Part shown: one piece after another, positions 1 through 7,040 of the stretch
How positions within the stretch are numbered: the stretch's first letter is position 1
How the letters are laid out: each line of letters begins with the position of its first letter
Assembly (NCBI GenBank): GCA_002405805.1
Contig: DHMN01000049.1
Location: 1 to 54,456, forward strand
Direction: 5' to 3'
Length of the DNA: 54,456 nt
Source of the DNA: Cyanobacteria bacterium UBA4641
GTDB taxonomy: Bacteria; Cyanobacteriota; Vampirovibrionia; Gastranaerophilales; Gastranaerophilaceae
The notes under the pieces: generated by a model
The model's input: the letters and a program-made list of their open reading frames with translations, nothing else
The model's database searches: none
What the model was told of the DNA's origin: nothing
Made by a program: the position numbers and the translations under genes

Positions 1-28
1 TGCAATGAATAGTTAACAATCTCTGTAA

Positions 29-142
29 AATGGGGCACTTAATGGTATTATTTCAGAACCCCATCGCCAAATATTTAATACAATAGACACAGAGGAATGT
101 CAAGCTATTTGCAGAAGAATTGAAAAACTTCTTGCTGCTTAA
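29..142 (+). other. Short open frame without a start, possible gene remnant
   Basis: An open frame of 37 codons begins after an in-frame stop at 26-28 and ends with TAA at 140-142. It has no convincing start codon or ribosome binding site. It could be the 3' remnant of a gene disrupted at or near the prophage left end, or chance. Its product is not recognised. Confidence 0.2.
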
Positions 143-170
143 TAATTCTTCATGTTATTTGATTTATGTC

Positions 171-198
171 TTGACAATAATCTAAAATAGTTTACAAT
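171..198 (+). promoter_or_regulatory. Sigma70-type promoter for the 232-892 genes
   Basis: TTGACA at 171-176 and TACAAT at 193-198 are separated by 16 bases. They lie 34 bases upstream of the first small gene, which has an AAAGG ribosome binding site. Confidence 0.7.
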
Positions 199-231
199 AT
201 TTATAGAATAACAACAAAGAAAGGCTATCAA

Positions 232-375
232 ATGAGTTTTACAAATGAGCAACTAGATCAATTTATCCAAGACAATCATGAGCGTTGTGTAGGTTTGTGT
301 GAAGCATGGCATTTAGAAATTAAATCTATTGAAGATTTAAGACAAGCAGCAGATTATTTATTAAATCAAATTTAG
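232..375 (+). CDS. Small hypothetical phage protein (47 aa)
   Basis: This 47-residue acidic, mostly helical protein starts at ATG 232, 8 bases after an AAAGG ribosome binding site, and ends at TAG 373-375. It is the first gene of a short rightward transcription unit driven by the promoter at 171-198 and is followed 8 bases later by the next gene. I recognise no family. The promoter, ribosome binding site and tight packing support it as real. Confidence 0.55.
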   Translation: MSFTNEQLDQFIQDNHERCVGLCEAWHLEIKSIEDLRQAADYLLNQI

Positions 376-383
376 GTATTACC

Positions 384-728
384 ATGAATACAAAACAAAA
401 ATTATACATTGTTACATTGATGGATAGAATGTATCAAAAATGGTACAACTATGTTTTATCAGAAGAAAGTTTAAATAGAGAGTTGCTTGATATTTCATTA
501 CCTGATGAATACCGAACAGCCATGAAATTAAATGATGTTTCTATTTCAGAAGAATGTGCTATTGCAAAATTAGAAGGAGCTTGCGAGGTATTAAATTTAA
601 AAGCCGTTTTTGATAAAAACAAAAAAGAAATAAGAATTGAAAATTCAAAAGGAAAAATTTTATTGTGGACTAACGGTTTAGAAAGCAATTATGATTTTGA
701 AGAATTATGTTTGGAGTGTATATCATGA
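384..728 (+). CDS. Hypothetical phage protein (114 aa)
   Basis: This soluble-looking protein of 114 residues has no membrane segment and no recognised motif. It overlaps the next gene by an ATGA junction (725-728), so the two are probably translationally coupled. Together with the 47-aa gene upstream it forms a small rightward unit at the far left of the prophage, outside the leftward late block. Such isolated forward genes next to a phage end are often lysogenic-conversion or regulatory genes. That role is inference from position only. Confidence 0.6.
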   Translation: MNTKQKLYIVTLMDRMYQKWYNYVLSEESLNRELLDISLPDEYRTAMKLNDVSISEECAIAKLEGACEVLNLKAVFDKNKKEIRIENSKGKILLWTNGLESNYDFEELCLECIS

Positions 729-892
729 CACGAGGGGGAAAAAGATTAGGAGCAGGCAGACCTGCAAAACCTAAAAATGAACAAGCAAAAAGATATACAT
801 TTAGGCTTTATGAATGGGAAGTTGAAGATGTTAGAAACTTCATAAAAGAATTGAGAAATAAAAAAGCTCCCACCAAACGGCAGGAGCTTTAA
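725..892 (+). CDS. Small basic protein with GGKRxGAGRP motif, putative DNA-binding
   Basis: The 55-residue protein begins at ATG 725, overlapping the stop of the preceding gene. Its N-terminus carries the basic, glycine-rich GGKRLGAGRP motif, common in small phage and plasmid DNA-binding proteins. An amphipathic helix rich in Glu and Arg follows. A ribbon-helix-helix or AT-hook-like regulator is plausible but not shown. Its last ten codons also form the stem-loop at 863-890, which serves as a terminator for the opposite strand. Confidence 0.6.
   Translation: MTRGGKRLGAGRPAKPKNEQAKRYTFRLYEWEVEDVRNFIKELRNKKAPTKRQEL
855..890 (-). terminator. Rho-independent terminator of the leftward late operon
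   Basis: Perfect 8-bp arms (863-870 and 883-890, AAAGCTCC / GGAGCTTT) enclose a 12-base loop. On the minus strand the stem is followed by a T-rich run (complement of 855-864). It lies 32 bases past the endolysin stop and inside the end of the opposing small gene. Confidence 0.75.
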
Positions 893-921
893 CGGCAGAA
901 AGGTAACAAGAAGAAGGAATT

Positions 922-1413
922 TTATAATTTATTAAAATACCATTTAATTTTGTTTCTAATAAAATCACCCATATTTTTTTTATCAATTTCCGGAAAAGGA
1001 TGCAGATATACAATATCAATTTTTCCATAGCTTGATGTTTTTGGATGAGCTTGTCCAAACTCATAATGAGTTAGAACTGTTTGAGGAGATATTTTAATAT
1101 TATATTTTTTACACAATTCTGCAATCAATTTAAAAGCAGCTTCACATTGTATTCTTGTTAGTGGAAATTTTGTATCTTTAATATTTACACCTTTAGGTAC
1201 ATACATTCCACACATAGAAACACCTATTGCTCCAGTATTACCACCCCCACAATGTTGAGCATATTTGCCGTCATTGCAATTCAAATTATCTTCAGGAGTA
1301 AATTTTCCTTTAAGAATTACACCATCTTTATTAATTAAGTAGTGATAATGTTCATAATCAGTTGAGCAGGGCTGATTAGTTCCTGCAGTCCAATGTAAAA
1401 TTATTTTATTCAT
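922..1413 (-). CDS. Endolysin, T7-lysozyme-like N-acetylmuramoyl-L-alanine amidase
   Basis: The 163-residue Amidase_2 protein would cleave the amide bond between MurNAc and the peptide stem at the end of the lytic cycle. HWTAG gives zinc ligand His7. His116 lies in THYEFG and Asp133 in the GKID segment, with Lys131 matching the catalytic lysine of T7 lysozyme. The start at 1413 is preferred over an upstream codon because GAGGGAG sits 7 bases before it. The protein has no signal peptide, so a holin is needed for export; a one-helix candidate lies immediately upstream (1406-1624) and overlaps this start. A terminator follows at 855-890. Confidence 0.9.
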   Translation of the reverse strand: MNKIILHWTAGTNQPCSTDYEHYHYLINKDGVILKGKFTPEDNLNCNDGKYAQHCGGGNTGAIGVSMCGMYVPKGVNIKDTKFPLTRIQCEAAFKLIAELCKKYNIKISPQTVLTHYEFGQAHPKTSSYGKIDIVYLHPFPEIDKKNMGDFIRNKIKWYFNKL

Positions 1414-1624
1414 GATGCACTCCCTCATTATTAATATCATCAATCCTATGATGAGCAGACTTTACAGACTGCTCAACAACAACCATTCTTTCAATAAGGT
1501 TATTATGCTTATCCTGTTTTTCTTCCAAATAAAGAAGTTTTTCTGACATTTGTCCTAACTTGTAACAGACATATAAAGCCTGAAACACAACAGTAACAAG
1601 TATTGCAATTAATTCATAATTCAC
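1406..1624 (-). CDS. Holin-like or haemolysin XhlA-like small membrane protein
   Basis: About 72 residues from a GTG start at 1624. That start is chosen because AAGGGG lies just upstream and the start overlaps the preceding stop as GTGA. One hydrophobic helix (residues about 4-24) is followed by a charged coiled-coil tail. Size, topology and position directly before the endolysin suggest a pinholin or XhlA-type lysis protein. A single helix is also compatible with a spanin-like accessory protein. Confidence 0.65.
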   Translation of the reverse strand: MNYELIAILVTVVFQALYVCYKLGQMSEKLLYLEEKQDKHNNLIERMVVVEQSVKSAHHRIDDINNEGVHHE

Positions 1625-2130
1625 TTCTGTTTCCCCTTCTTCCAACCTTTAAACTTTTGAAAATTATCTACCGAATGAAACATAGCCCATCTTTTAACAT
1701 CATTAAATCTACCAAAGTATTCACACAAAGTTTCAAAAATCAGAGTAGATAAATATCTGTTATAATTAATAACTTCTTTGTTTTCGCAAAGAAAATCATG
1801 AACACAACTTGCTAGTTTAAATCTAGGCTCTTTTTGTTGCCCGATAATAACCCACGCAAAAGGTGGAACATTTGCACCATTCCAATCATAACCTTTCGGA
1901 ATAGTGAAATAATAATTTCTACCTTTGTATTCAATGGTGATATTAATATTTTCGGTAACATAAAAAGGTTTATCCAAAGCTCTTTTTAAATCTTTACCTT
2001 CTAAACCTACAAGACTTTTATCTTGCAGAAATTTTTCAGGCATATCTTTATCAAAATAAATTTTTAGATCCTGCCTACCCATCACAATACAAGATGGCAC
2101 TTCACAATAATTTTTGGTAACTACGCACAC
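1621..2130 (-). CDS. DUF1353 family phage protein
   Basis: The 169-residue product contains the family core: a GYDWNGANVPPFAW segment, then a VHDFLC segment and a C-terminal FQKFKGW end. DUF1353 proteins are found in phage tail/lysis modules and have no firmly assigned activity. The conserved Trp, Asp and His positions suggest a small hydrolase-like pocket, which is inference. The start appears to be GTG at 2130 with AGG about 8 bases upstream; an in-frame ATG at codon 17 is the alternative. It lies between a secreted small protein and the holin-like gene. Confidence 0.75.
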   Translation of the reverse strand: MCVVTKNYCEVPSCIVMGRQDLKIYFDKDMPEKFLQDKSLVGLEGKDLKRALDKPFYVTENINITIEYKGRNYYFTIPKGYDWNGANVPPFAWVIIGQQKEPRFKLASCVHDFLCENKEVINYNRYLSTLIFETLCEYFGRFNDVKRWAMFHSVDNFQKFKGWKKGKQK

Positions 2131-2144
2131 TCCATACCTGCTTT

Positions 2145-2423
2145 CTATTCAACTTCATAAGTATTTGCTAACGGATTAACTTTAACTTTTCCATTAACAT
2201 TGATATTCACAACAAACCAGTTTTTCTTCAAAACAATTTTTTGTTTTGAATTTTCATTTAAAGGCTGCTTTTGAATATTCAGAATAACTTTGTTTTCTGT
2301 CATTTCAATAATTTGTTCTGCATCAATTTTTTCTATTGGAATATCTTTTGTTTCTGTTTCAGATGCAAAAGCAAAATTTGAGCACACTAGCAAGACCGTT
2401 AAGACGGTTAAAAGTTTTTTCAT
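2145..2423 (-). CDS. Small exported protein with signal peptide
   Basis: The 92-residue protein opens with a classic signal peptide (MKKLLTVLTVLLVCSNFAFA, cleavage after about residue 20). A short acidic/lysine-rich domain follows, with no recognised family. AAAGAAAGGGAG provides a strong ribosome binding site. It is the first gene after the terminator at 2472-2501, so it opens the lysis unit. A role at the envelope during lysis or as a lysogenic-conversion product is possible but unproven. Confidence 0.7.
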   Translation of the reverse strand: MKKLLTVLTVLLVCSNFAFASETETKDIPIEKIDAEQIIEMTENKVILNIQKQPLNENSKQKIVLKKNWFVVNINVNGKVKVNPLANTYEVE

Positions 2424-2471
2424 GATAAATACTCCCTTTCTTTAATTTAGGTAACACGCAATCAAGCTATA

Positions 2472-2501
2472 AAAAAAAATAAAAACATCTTTCAGGATGT
2501 T
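2472..2501 (-). terminator. Terminator after the DGR operon
   Basis: Arms AACATC (2484-2489) and GATGTT (2496-2501) form a 6-bp hairpin. On the minus strand a long T-rich tract follows (complement of 2472-2486). It separates the RT and its coupled gene from the lysis cassette. Confidence 0.75.
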
Positions 2502-2504
2502 GAA

Positions 2505-2535
2505 CTTGATTTAATTAATTTAATTAATTTAATTT
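2505..2535. repeat. TTTAATTAA-type AT tract
   Basis: Short direct repeats of the TTTAATT kind overlap the end of the 2529-3059 gene. Similar tracts occur at about 30,372-30,410, 30,650-30,670, 31,980-31,998 and 38,790-38,808. Low-complexity base composition could explain them. Confidence 0.4.
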
Positions 2536-3059
2536 AAACTTTGTTTATATTCATTAAAAAGTTGTTCCTGCTGCTTCAATAAGAAATACCATAACTCGAT
2601 AATCTCTTTAACATTCATCAATACAAAGTTTTCAGCTTTATTTGTTACATCAGTTATTAATATTTTTATTGTTGCTAACCCCTCAATACTGCCGCCAACT
2701 TTCTCATAATTAACGAGCATCTGCATTATTTCATTAACTTTTTTATTATAGAGTTCAGCCCAAATTGGTTTGTAATATTTCCCATTTGTATATAAAACAC
2801 CTGTGTTAAGTTTTCTTTTATATTCCTCATATTCTTTTGTGTTATCTTCCCCATTTATCTGATTAACCAAAAGATTTCTTGAATATAGTTCATATTCATC
2901 AAAAGACATAAATGCTTCCTGATACCTATACTTTTTTGTTTTATCTTCATTGACTATTTCTTCAATGTTTCTTCTAACATAAATGCCGTCAGGTGATGAT
3001 GTTGTATCAATTTCAGACGGCATTTCAAGACTTTCAACAAGTTTGTAATTTACATTCAT
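2529..3059 (-). CDS. Hypothetical protein coupled to the DGR reverse transcriptase (176 aa)
   Basis: The start at 3059 overlaps the RT stop by ATGA, with AAAGGAAAAAAGA as ribosome binding site inside the RT 3' end, so the two are co-translated. The N-terminal half is charged and probably beta-rich. Residues about 95-176 are predicted mostly helical, with a long Glu/Lys/Gln-rich last helix. I do not recognise the family. It is longer than typical Avd proteins (about 120 aa) and lies downstream of the RT rather than between VP and TR. It could be a DGR accessory factor or a tail-fibre assembly-type chaperone. A terminator follows it. Confidence 0.7.
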   Translation of the reverse strand: MNVNYKLVESLEMPSEIDTTSSPDGIYVRRNIEEIVNEDKTKKYRYQEAFMSFDEYELYSRNLLVNQINGEDNTKEYEEYKRKLNTGVLYTNGKYYKPIWAELYNKKVNEIMQMLVNYEKVGGSIEGLATIKILITDVTNKAENFVLMNVKEIIELWYFLLKQQEQLFNEYKQSLN

Positions 3060-4165
3060 TCTTTTTTCCTTTCCTTTTTAAAATGTTTACTAACTAATTT
3101 TTTACATGCTTGAATATTTACATTAGGCTCAATGTGTTTTTTAAAAGCACCATAAGTATTTGTAGGTTTAAACCACCCCATATAACTTAAAAGTTGGCAA
3201 GCATCATACCAAGAAAAATTTTCTTTCTTTTTCATCTTGCGAGCTTTGCGTATAGCTCTTAAAAATATCGAAGCTCTAATTGTTGTTTTATCTCGATAAA
3301 ATTTGAACCCCATAAAATCTATTGGGCGACCACGTCTATTTCCGTTTTTATCTATATAATCAAATCTAAAAATTTGATAATTTGATTTAACTTCTAAATC
3401 AATATTGTTAAGATATTCTCTAATTTTTTCCAAATTTTTATGCAGCTCTTTTTTATTTCTTCCAAAAATAACAATATCATCCATATAGCGAACATAACAT
3501 TTTGCTTTAAGTTCTTCTTTTACAAAATGATCGAACGGCTGCAAAAACCAATTAGCAAACCATTGTGATGTATAAAAACCAATAGGCAAACCCTCTTGAA
3601 TTATCTTATCACCCAATATTGCTTTATTTGAGTCAAGAACATAATAAATAAGTTCTAGCATTTTTTCATCATGGATTATTTCTTTAAACCGATTTTTTAA
3701 TAAATCAATATTAATACTTTGATAAAAATGATGAATATCTAATTTTAAAACATATTTAATTTCTGCTTTATTGTTTCTTATAAATTTTTCAAGATACTTC
3801 TGTCCGTAATGAACACCCCTATCAGGAATAGAGCCACAAGAATATATATACATTCCTTTCATAAAAATAGGCTTCAATGTATTAACAACAATATGCTGAA
3901 TAATCTGTTCCGGATAAAAATATGGCTTTATAATTATTCTTTGTTTTTGAATAAAACCATCATTTATAACAGCTGCAATATGATTTTCAGGTATAAATTT
4001 TCCTTTTAACAGCCATTCTTTTATTCGTTTTATATATTTAATTTTATGCTCAAGTATTCTTGCAACTTGTGGGCGATCTCTTTTACCTTTACTTGCACCT
4101 AAAAGTGATAGGTGAATAATCCTATCACTCAATGCAATTTCAAAGAGGTGATTATAACTTTTCAT
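3056..4165 (-). CDS. Diversity-generating retroelement reverse transcriptase
   Basis: The 369-residue protein would copy a template-repeat RNA with adenine-directed errors, making cDNA that replaces the variable repeat of the tail fibre gene. DGR hallmarks are visible: CGSIPDRGVHYG (residues 110-121), KLDIHHFYQSI with a catalytic Asp at 143, IGFYTSQ (195-201, the DGR form of the usual QGxxxSP), and YMDD (227-230) with the other two catalytic Asp residues. No maturase, endonuclease or retron-type domains are present. The ribosome binding site is weak (GTAAGAG), so expression may be low or coupled to TR transcription. Both templates lie immediately upstream, and a 176-aa gene overlaps its stop. 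Confidence 0.95.
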   Translation of the reverse strand: MKSYNHLFEIALSDRIIHLSLLGASKGKRDRPQVARILEHKIKYIKRIKEWLLKGKFIPENHIAAVINDGFIQKQRIIIKPYFYPEQIIQHIVVNTLKPIFMKGMYIYSCGSIPDRGVHYGQKYLEKFIRNNKAEIKYVLKLDIHHFYQSINIDLLKNRFKEIIHDEKMLELIYYVLDSNKAILGDKIIQEGLPIGFYTSQWFANWFLQPFDHFVKEELKAKCYVRYMDDIVIFGRNKKELHKNLEKIREYLNNIDLEVKSNYQIFRFDYIDKNGNRRGRPIDFMGFKFYRDKTTIRASIFLRAIRKARKMKKKENFSWYDACQLLSYMGWFKPTNTYGAFKKHIEPNVNIQACKKLVSKHFKKERKKE

Positions 4166-4270
4166 CTCTTACTAAAACCTCACAGGTGTTCAACATGCTA
4201 CTAACCTATGCCTCTTTTTCGGTTAATTTTTACCATGTGGTAAGGACAATAATCTACATTATAAGATTTT

Positions 4271-4390
4271 TAGTAATTGAGCGACAAGCCAAAGTTCCAA
4301 TTAGAGTTCGACAAGACGTTGTTCAAGTTCAGAGTGAAAGCTCCAACCAACAAGCCGTCATCCGAACAGCAACCAAAGCGAGCGAAACCG
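4271..4390 (-). repeat. DGR template repeat A (TR-A), donor of the current VR
   Basis: This 120-bp segment aligns without gaps to VR 4686-4805 (offset 415). There are 12 differences, and every one is a coding-strand adenine in TR-A (T on the plus strand). All 100 non-adenine positions match and 12 of 20 adenines are changed. In frame it holds seven AAC/AAT codons and one GAT codon; all eight encode a different residue in the fibre (N to H, T, Y, D, C, F and S; D to A). The segment is non-coding here and lies 105 bases before the RT start. Confidence 0.96.
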
Positions 4391-4406
4391 TACATTATTA
4401 CCCTTT

Positions 4407-4526
4407 TAGTAGTTGAGCGACAAGCCAAAGTTCCAATTAGACACAGACACAGCGTTGTTCACATTCAAAGCGAAAGAACCACAAATCAATCCATTGTCAG
4501 AATTGCCACCAAAGCGAGCGAAACCG
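4407..4526 (-). repeat. DGR template repeat B (TR-B), second template
   Basis: The segment is exactly 136 bases from TR-A, has the same 120-bp length and frame, and is identical at 94 of 120 positions. The first 35 bases (one difference) and the last 19 are shared with TR-A, while the core differs at adenine and non-adenine positions alike. It encodes a colinear 39-residue fibre tip with eight AAY codons and ends at the same TAA position as TR-A. No sequence in the window is its mutagenised copy. Confidence 0.88.
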
Positions 4527-4609
4527 TAGGTCATTATCCTTTTAAAGTGCGAATAGCTTAATATTAGCACAAAAAATTAAATCATGTAAAATTTCTCTAT
4601 ATACTCATG

Positions 4610-4638
4610 AAAAAAAATTTTCATGAGCCTAAAGGCTC
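4610..4638 (-). terminator. Probable terminator after the tail fibre gene
   Basis: Arms GAGCC and GGCTC (4625-4629, 4634-4638) with a 4-base loop are followed on the minus strand by a run of eight T (complement of 4610-4617). A second overlapping inverted repeat (4605-4614 with 4619-4628) can form an alternative 10-bp stem. It separates fibre mRNA from the templates. Confidence 0.6.
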
Positions 4639-4649
4639 AATTAGCAAAA

Positions 4650-4667
4650 TGGGGGATAACTCCCCCA
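4650..4667 (-). promoter_or_regulatory. Target-site hairpin downstream of VR
   Basis: A perfect 7-bp inverted repeat (TGGGGGA / TCCCCCA) with a 4-base loop lies 14 bases past the fibre stop codon. In phage BPP-1 a hairpin or cruciform with a similar stem and a 4-base loop just downstream of VR is needed for efficient homing. No matching structure lies at the corresponding place after TR-A or TR-B, consistent with one-way TR-to-VR transfer. Confidence 0.75.
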
Positions 4668-4681
4668 AACCCCCTAAGAGG

Positions 4682-7021
4682 TTATGAGTAAGAGAGCGAC
4701 AAGCCAAAGAACCAACAAGAGTCCGACAAGACGTAGGTCAAGTGCAGAGTGAAAGCTCCAACCAACAAGCCGTCAGCCGAACAGCAACCAAAGCGAGCGA
4801 AACCGATTATTGAATTATTAAACCAACAACCGTCAGGAATAAATGTTGAGCTTGAACCACTTACAACAGTTGGAACAAAAGCATAATCACCTGCCAATGC
4901 GATTGAACTTATATATCCACCTGATGTTCCACTTATTGTAATTCCTGTATTTATATAACCACTTCCAGTTTTATTATATGCAGTTGCAGTAGAACCATCA
5001 TTTGTATTAGGAGTGAATTTTAAATATACAACGCCATTGACTAAAATGAAACCCTGTAATATTTTCCAAACATTTCCCCAAGGATTTTCGCTGTGAAAAA
5101 CTTTTACACAGCCATTGTTGTTATCACCATGAAAACCACCTTTATCATTTAATTGTCCTGATGCAAGCTGATTATAACTTTGATTTGAACCACCTGATTG
5201 GCGACCAGTTCCGAATGCAGTTTGTGCATCCGTTGTTTCACTCATTAACATTAACAAAATATTTCTAGCGACAATAAATCGTTCTTCTGAAGCATCGTAA
5301 CCTTTACCATTAGCTTGAGCAGCTGCAAGTTGCACATCACCTGTTGCATTTACAGCAGGAGCTTTACCTGATAAAGAACGAGCAACACCATTAATAATAC
5401 AAGCATCAAACATAGTATTGTAATAATATTTTTTAATATTACCATCACAATCATACTGTAAAAAGTTCTTATAATTATTATCAACTTTTTTGTTTGCAAC
5501 ATAACAATGATACTTTTTAGGTAAATATTCCACAATCTTAAACCATAAACGGCTTACATCCCATTGAGCCATTGCATTGGCATTACAACTTTCATCAGCT
5601 ATATGAGATGAATTTCCATCTATTGTTTTTGAATAATCTTCAGGATCTAAATATTCCATTACTTGTCCACAAAGAGAATTACCTTCTGCATCTTTTGCAT
5701 TTTGATTATAAAGCATACATGGGCGAACTAAGTCCATAATAAAAGTATTTTTCCAAGAACCATAATCAAATTTATTTTTATCATAATCCATTTTGGCAGG
5801 AGTAAAATTTTCATTCATACAACCTATCGGTTTAGTTATACACCCCTTTGTGTTTGAATTTTTACTATCATATAAAAATTCATAAATAAATGTTTCATCA
5901 AAACAGTTTCTTGTATCCTTATTATAAACATCATTTGTTGAATATGGGAAAGCTCTAAACTTCAAAGTTGTTATATCTGAAATGTTTTGAGGAACATCAT
6001 ATATAAATTCAGCATTACCATATTGATTTCTTACTTTTGAATTTAAAACCAAAATTCCATCATCATAATTTTCAGGATATGAATTTTCTTTGCAGGTTAT
6101 AATTGTACCACTCCAAGAAGATAAAATTTGTCCGTATGAATTAATTGTATCATTCGGATCTATCCATTTTAATTTTACTTTTCTGTTTACTAAATCATAT
6201 TCAATATTTAATCTTTTGCATATATCAGTTGGCATTCCTTTTCCCCCACTTTGTTCTGCATATCTTTTAGCTTTAACAACTTCATTTTCACATTCATTTA
6301 TTGCTTGCACTTTTGCCGTTGCTATTCCTTCAACTGCTTCTGTTCTATCGGCTAGTATAGTATCTTCGGCAATTTGCAGTTCATTTTGAATATTTAAAAC
6401 TGCATCAGAATGTTTACTTTGAATATCTGCCATTGCATTGTTATATGTTTCACTTACTTCTGCCGTTTTTTGCGTTGCAATAGTTGCTTCTTCCCCTGCT
6501 GCAATAGCAGAAGCATTCGCTGCATTGGCAGAAGCTGCTGCTTCGGAAGCTGATGCAGCAGCATTAACTTGTGCATCATTCAGAGCTTGAACTAATTCTT
6601 CTGCTGTTTGAGAAGAACCTTCTTGCGTTTTTACACTTCGCTCCATTTGCCTACTAATTATTTGACAAATTCTAGTTAAATAATCAAGAGAATATTCAAG
6701 AGTTTCTAAATTCAAATAGCTTGATTTACTATAAGGGTTCTCTTGTGTAATTGGCAATGTTAAACATAATGAAATAACTTCATTTTCGCTCAATACACTG
6801 TAAGTAGAACTAGCGAGAGGGAAATTAATAAAACTTCCATTTTCATTTTGTAATTCGTTAATTGAATAATCTGTACCATACTTCAAAAGAGTTTGAACAC
6901 CTTTTGAATTTGTATGATATACGGCAAGTTGAGTTTCATCTTCAATATAAAAATCAAAGTCAAAAGTGGTTGTGCTTCCGTTGCCGTTCCAGTTGTTGTA
7001 CGGATTTTTGTCAGGTATCAT
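4682..7021 (-). CDS. Tail fibre with T7-type base and DGR-variable tip
   Basis: This 779-residue receptor-binding protein is the DGR target. Residues 1-135 match the T7 tail-fibre N-terminal domain that attaches the fibre to the tail. Residues about 140-260 form an Ala/Glu-rich coiled-coil shaft. A large middle region has no recognised domain. The Gly/Ser/Asn-rich C-terminal region ends in the variable segment (residues about 739-778), resembling C-type-lectin-like DGR variable domains, though the fold is not proved here. The start at 7021 follows AAGGAG, and it is the last structural gene of the late block. The eight diversified residues sit among constant Trp, Gly, Phe and Leu positions, as for surface residues held on a fixed scaffold. 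Confidence 0.93.
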   Translation of the reverse strand: MIPDKNPYNNWNGNGSTTTFDFDFYIEDETQLAVYHTNSKGVQTLLKYGTDYSINELQNENGSFINFPLASSTYSVLSENEVISLCLTLPITQENPYSKSSYLNLETLEYSLDYLTRICQIISRQMERSVKTQEGSSQTAEELVQALNDAQVNAAASASEAAASANAANASAIAAGEEATIATQKTAEVSETYNNAMADIQSKHSDAVLNIQNELQIAEDTILADRTEAVEGIATAKVQAINECENEVVKAKRYAEQSGGKGMPTDICKRLNIEYDLVNRKVKLKWIDPNDTINSYGQILSSWSGTIITCKENSYPENYDDGILVLNSKVRNQYGNAEFIYDVPQNISDITTLKFRAFPYSTNDVYNKDTRNCFDETFIYEFLYDSKNSNTKGCITKPIGCMNENFTPAKMDYDKNKFDYGSWKNTFIMDLVRPCMLYNQNAKDAEGNSLCGQVMEYLDPEDYSKTIDGNSSHIADESCNANAMAQWDVSRLWFKIVEYLPKKYHCYVANKKVDNNYKNFLQYDCDGNIKKYYYNTMFDACIINGVARSLSGKAPAVNATGDVQLAAAQANGKGYDASEERFIVARNILLMLMSETTDAQTAFGTGRQSGGSNQSYNQLASGQLNDKGGFHGDNNNGCVKVFHSENPWGNVWKILQGFILVNGVVYLKFTPNTNDGSTATAYNKTGSGYINTGITISGTSGGYISSIALAGDYAFVPTVVSGSSSTFIPDGCWFNNSIIGFARFGCCSADGLLVGAFTLHLTYVLSDSCWFFGLSLSYS
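4686..4805 (-). repeat. DGR variable repeat (VR) in the fibre tip
   Basis: This is the 3' end of the fibre gene and the acceptor of TR-A sequence. Compared with TR-A it carries 12 substitutions, all at template adenines; seven AAY codons and one GAT codon have changed. The template stop codon TAA reads TCA here, so the fibre gains one residue before the TAA at 4682-4684. Confidence 0.96.
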
Positions 7022-7040
7022 TTTTGCTTACTCCTTTTCT

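Noticed and set aside
1..1000. Left attachment site as a copy of the tRNA-His 3' end
   Set aside because: No stretch resembling the T arm or acceptor of the tRNA was found in the first kilobases.
2529..3059. Calling the RT-coupled gene Avd
   Set aside because: Its length, place downstream of the RT and mixed N-terminal half do not match known Avd; the sequence shows no shared motif I can name.
3056..4165. RT as a group II intron, retron or Abi-type RT
   Set aside because: The IGxxxSQ motif and CGSIP segment are DGR-type. No maturase or endonuclease domain or msr-msd structure is seen, and TR/VR repeats are adjacent.
4132..4561. Two plus-strand open frames of 94 codons covering the template repeats
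   Set aside because: They are antisense to the DGR templates, lack ribosome binding sites, and are open only because the repeat resembles coding sequence on the other strand.
4271..4805. Three similar repeats read as a CRISPR array or simple tandem repeats
   Set aside because: The units are 120 bp, only three, one lies inside a gene, and the differences between two of them are adenine-restricted. DGR explains this fully.
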